From NCBI GenBank assembly GCA_963765285.1, contig CAVXVR010000006.1:372001-436000 (forward strand): a DNA stretch of 64,000 bases, read 5' to 3'. Of this stretch, positions 63,370-64,000 are shown one piece after another. The position numbers and the translations under genes were made by a program. This DNA is from CAVWZH01 sp963765285 (lineage in GTDB: Bacteria > Acidobacteriota > Terriglobia > Terriglobales > Acidobacteriaceae). Below the pieces are notes generated by a model that saw nothing but the letters and a program-made list of their open reading frames with translations, did not search any database and was not told the origin of the DNA. Each line of letters begins with the position of its first letter. Positions within the stretch are counted from its first letter, which is position 1.

Positions 63370-64000
63370 CGCCGGAAATGTCGATAAACCTGCGAACCTT
63401 GAGAGCGGTAACGGTCCTGACGTTAATGCTCGGCCTGACAACGCCCTTTGGCGCGGCCCAGGAAATCACTCTCGCGGCAGCCGCGGATCTCCAATTTGCC
63501 ATGCAGGACATCGCCGCCCGATTCCAGAAGGAAACCGGAAAAAGCGTGAAGGTCACATACGGTTCGTCAGGCAATTTCTTTCAACAGCTTCAGAACGGCG
63601 CACCGTTCGACATTTTCTTTTCCGCCAATCTCGATTATGCGAAGAAACTCGAGGCCGCCGGCCTCACCGAACCGGGAAGCTACTACCAGTACGCCAAGGG
63701 GAAAATTGTGATCTGGGTCCCGAACGATTCCAAACTCGATCTGGGTTCCGGCTTGCAGGTTCTATTGGACCCATCCATCAAGAAAATTGCCCTGGCAAAC
63801 CCGCAACACGCTCCCTATGGACAGGCTGCGGTCGCCGCCATGCAGAAAGAGAACATCTATGACAAAGTGCAAGCCAAGTTTGTGCTTGGAGAAAACATTT
63901 CGCAGGCGGCATCGTTCGTGGTTTCGGGCGCGGCCGATGTCGGCATTGTAGCTTTGTCCCTCGCTTTGTCTCCCCCCATGAAAAGCAAGGGCCGCTACGT
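63366..64000 (+). CDS. modA: Molybdate ABC transporter substrate-binding protein (ModA), 3' end missing
   Basis: The first 211 residues are present and the gene runs off the right edge. The start is GTG 63366 overlapping the previous stop, or ATG 63378. A signal peptide (about 10-32, ending FGAAQE) is followed by the ModA pattern ITLAAAADLQFAMQDIAARF, YGSSGNFFQQLQNGAPFDIFFSANLDYAKKLEAAG and IALANPQHAPYGQAA. The residues that bind the oxyanion, Ser near SSGN and the Ala-Asn loop, are in place. Permease and ATPase genes modB and modC are expected just beyond the window. Confidence 0.93.
   Translation, partial: MTPEMSINLRTLRAVTVLTLMLGLTTPFGAAQEITLAAAADLQFAMQDIAARFQKETGKSVKVTYGSSGNFFQQLQNGAPFDIFFSANLDYAKKLEAAGLTEPGSYYQYAKGKIVIWVPNDSKLDLGSGLQVLLDPSIKKIALANPQHAPYGQAAVAAMQKENIYDKVQAKFVLGENISQAASFVVSGAADVGIVALSLALSPPMKSKGRY

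Overview
The window looks like chromosome from an acidobacterium, probably class Terriglobia. The evidence is the family content: very large TonB-dependent receptors that begin with a carboxypeptidase-regulatory-like domain, a protein with the VWFA-related Acidobacterial domain, many secreted hydrolases, and moderately high GC. I could not run any search, so family names rest on motifs and layout. No phage, insertion sequence, CRISPR array or rRNA operon is visible. The only RNA gene is a tRNA-Pro(CGG).

Region 1 (1-14.3 kb) is a myo-inositol/cyclitol catabolic locus on the minus strand: iolB, iolD, an APC-type permease, iolG, a transaldolase, two more Gfo/Idh/MocA dehydrogenases, a TonB-dependent receptor and the first 32 codons of an IolE-like isomerase/epimerase. 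A LacI-family regulator lies inside it on the plus strand. Related LacI-type operator sequences occur before iolB, iolD, iolG, the regulator and the receptor. At two of these promoters (receptor and iolB) the site directly follows the -10 hexamer. This suggests one regulon running from the outer membrane to the central pathway. iolC, iolJ and iolA are not in view.

Region 2 (14.5-19.9 kb) has the tRNA, then nagA and a stand-alone GlmS-type isomerase domain (a NagB-II-like glucosamine-6-phosphate deaminase), a small unknown protein, an NAD-binding epimerase-like protein and an amino-acid permease. Region 3 (19.9-34.4 kb) holds secreted alpha/beta hydrolases, a potassium-channel-like protein, a beta-propeller/CehA-type protein, Ada, a Tat-exported metallo-beta-lactamase-fold enzyme flanked by paired repeats, DinB, a frameshifted CBM9-like pseudogene, a zinc-ribbon protein, a TPR protein and TatA.

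Region 4 (34.5-52.8 kb) has a DUF481 outer-membrane protein, an MdtABC-like RND efflux operon, a second receptor with a glycine-rich segment where a plug should be, a VWFA protein directly after it, and a third receptor gene broken by about eight frameshifts but still followed by a good terminator. Region 5 (53.1-61.4 kb) holds two divergent, tightly packed gene sets: SIS-SDR-unknown 573-residue-class protein leftward, and ROK kinase-FAD oxidoreductase-phosphotriesterase-like enzyme-RhaT-like transporter rightward. This looks like a complete catabolic module for a substrate I cannot name, and it is my main candidate for an undescribed system. Region 6 (61.5-64 kb) has a low-complexity lipoprotein, a small exported molybdopterin-oxidoreductase-like protein and the start of modA, preceded by an inverted repeat that resembles a ModE site.
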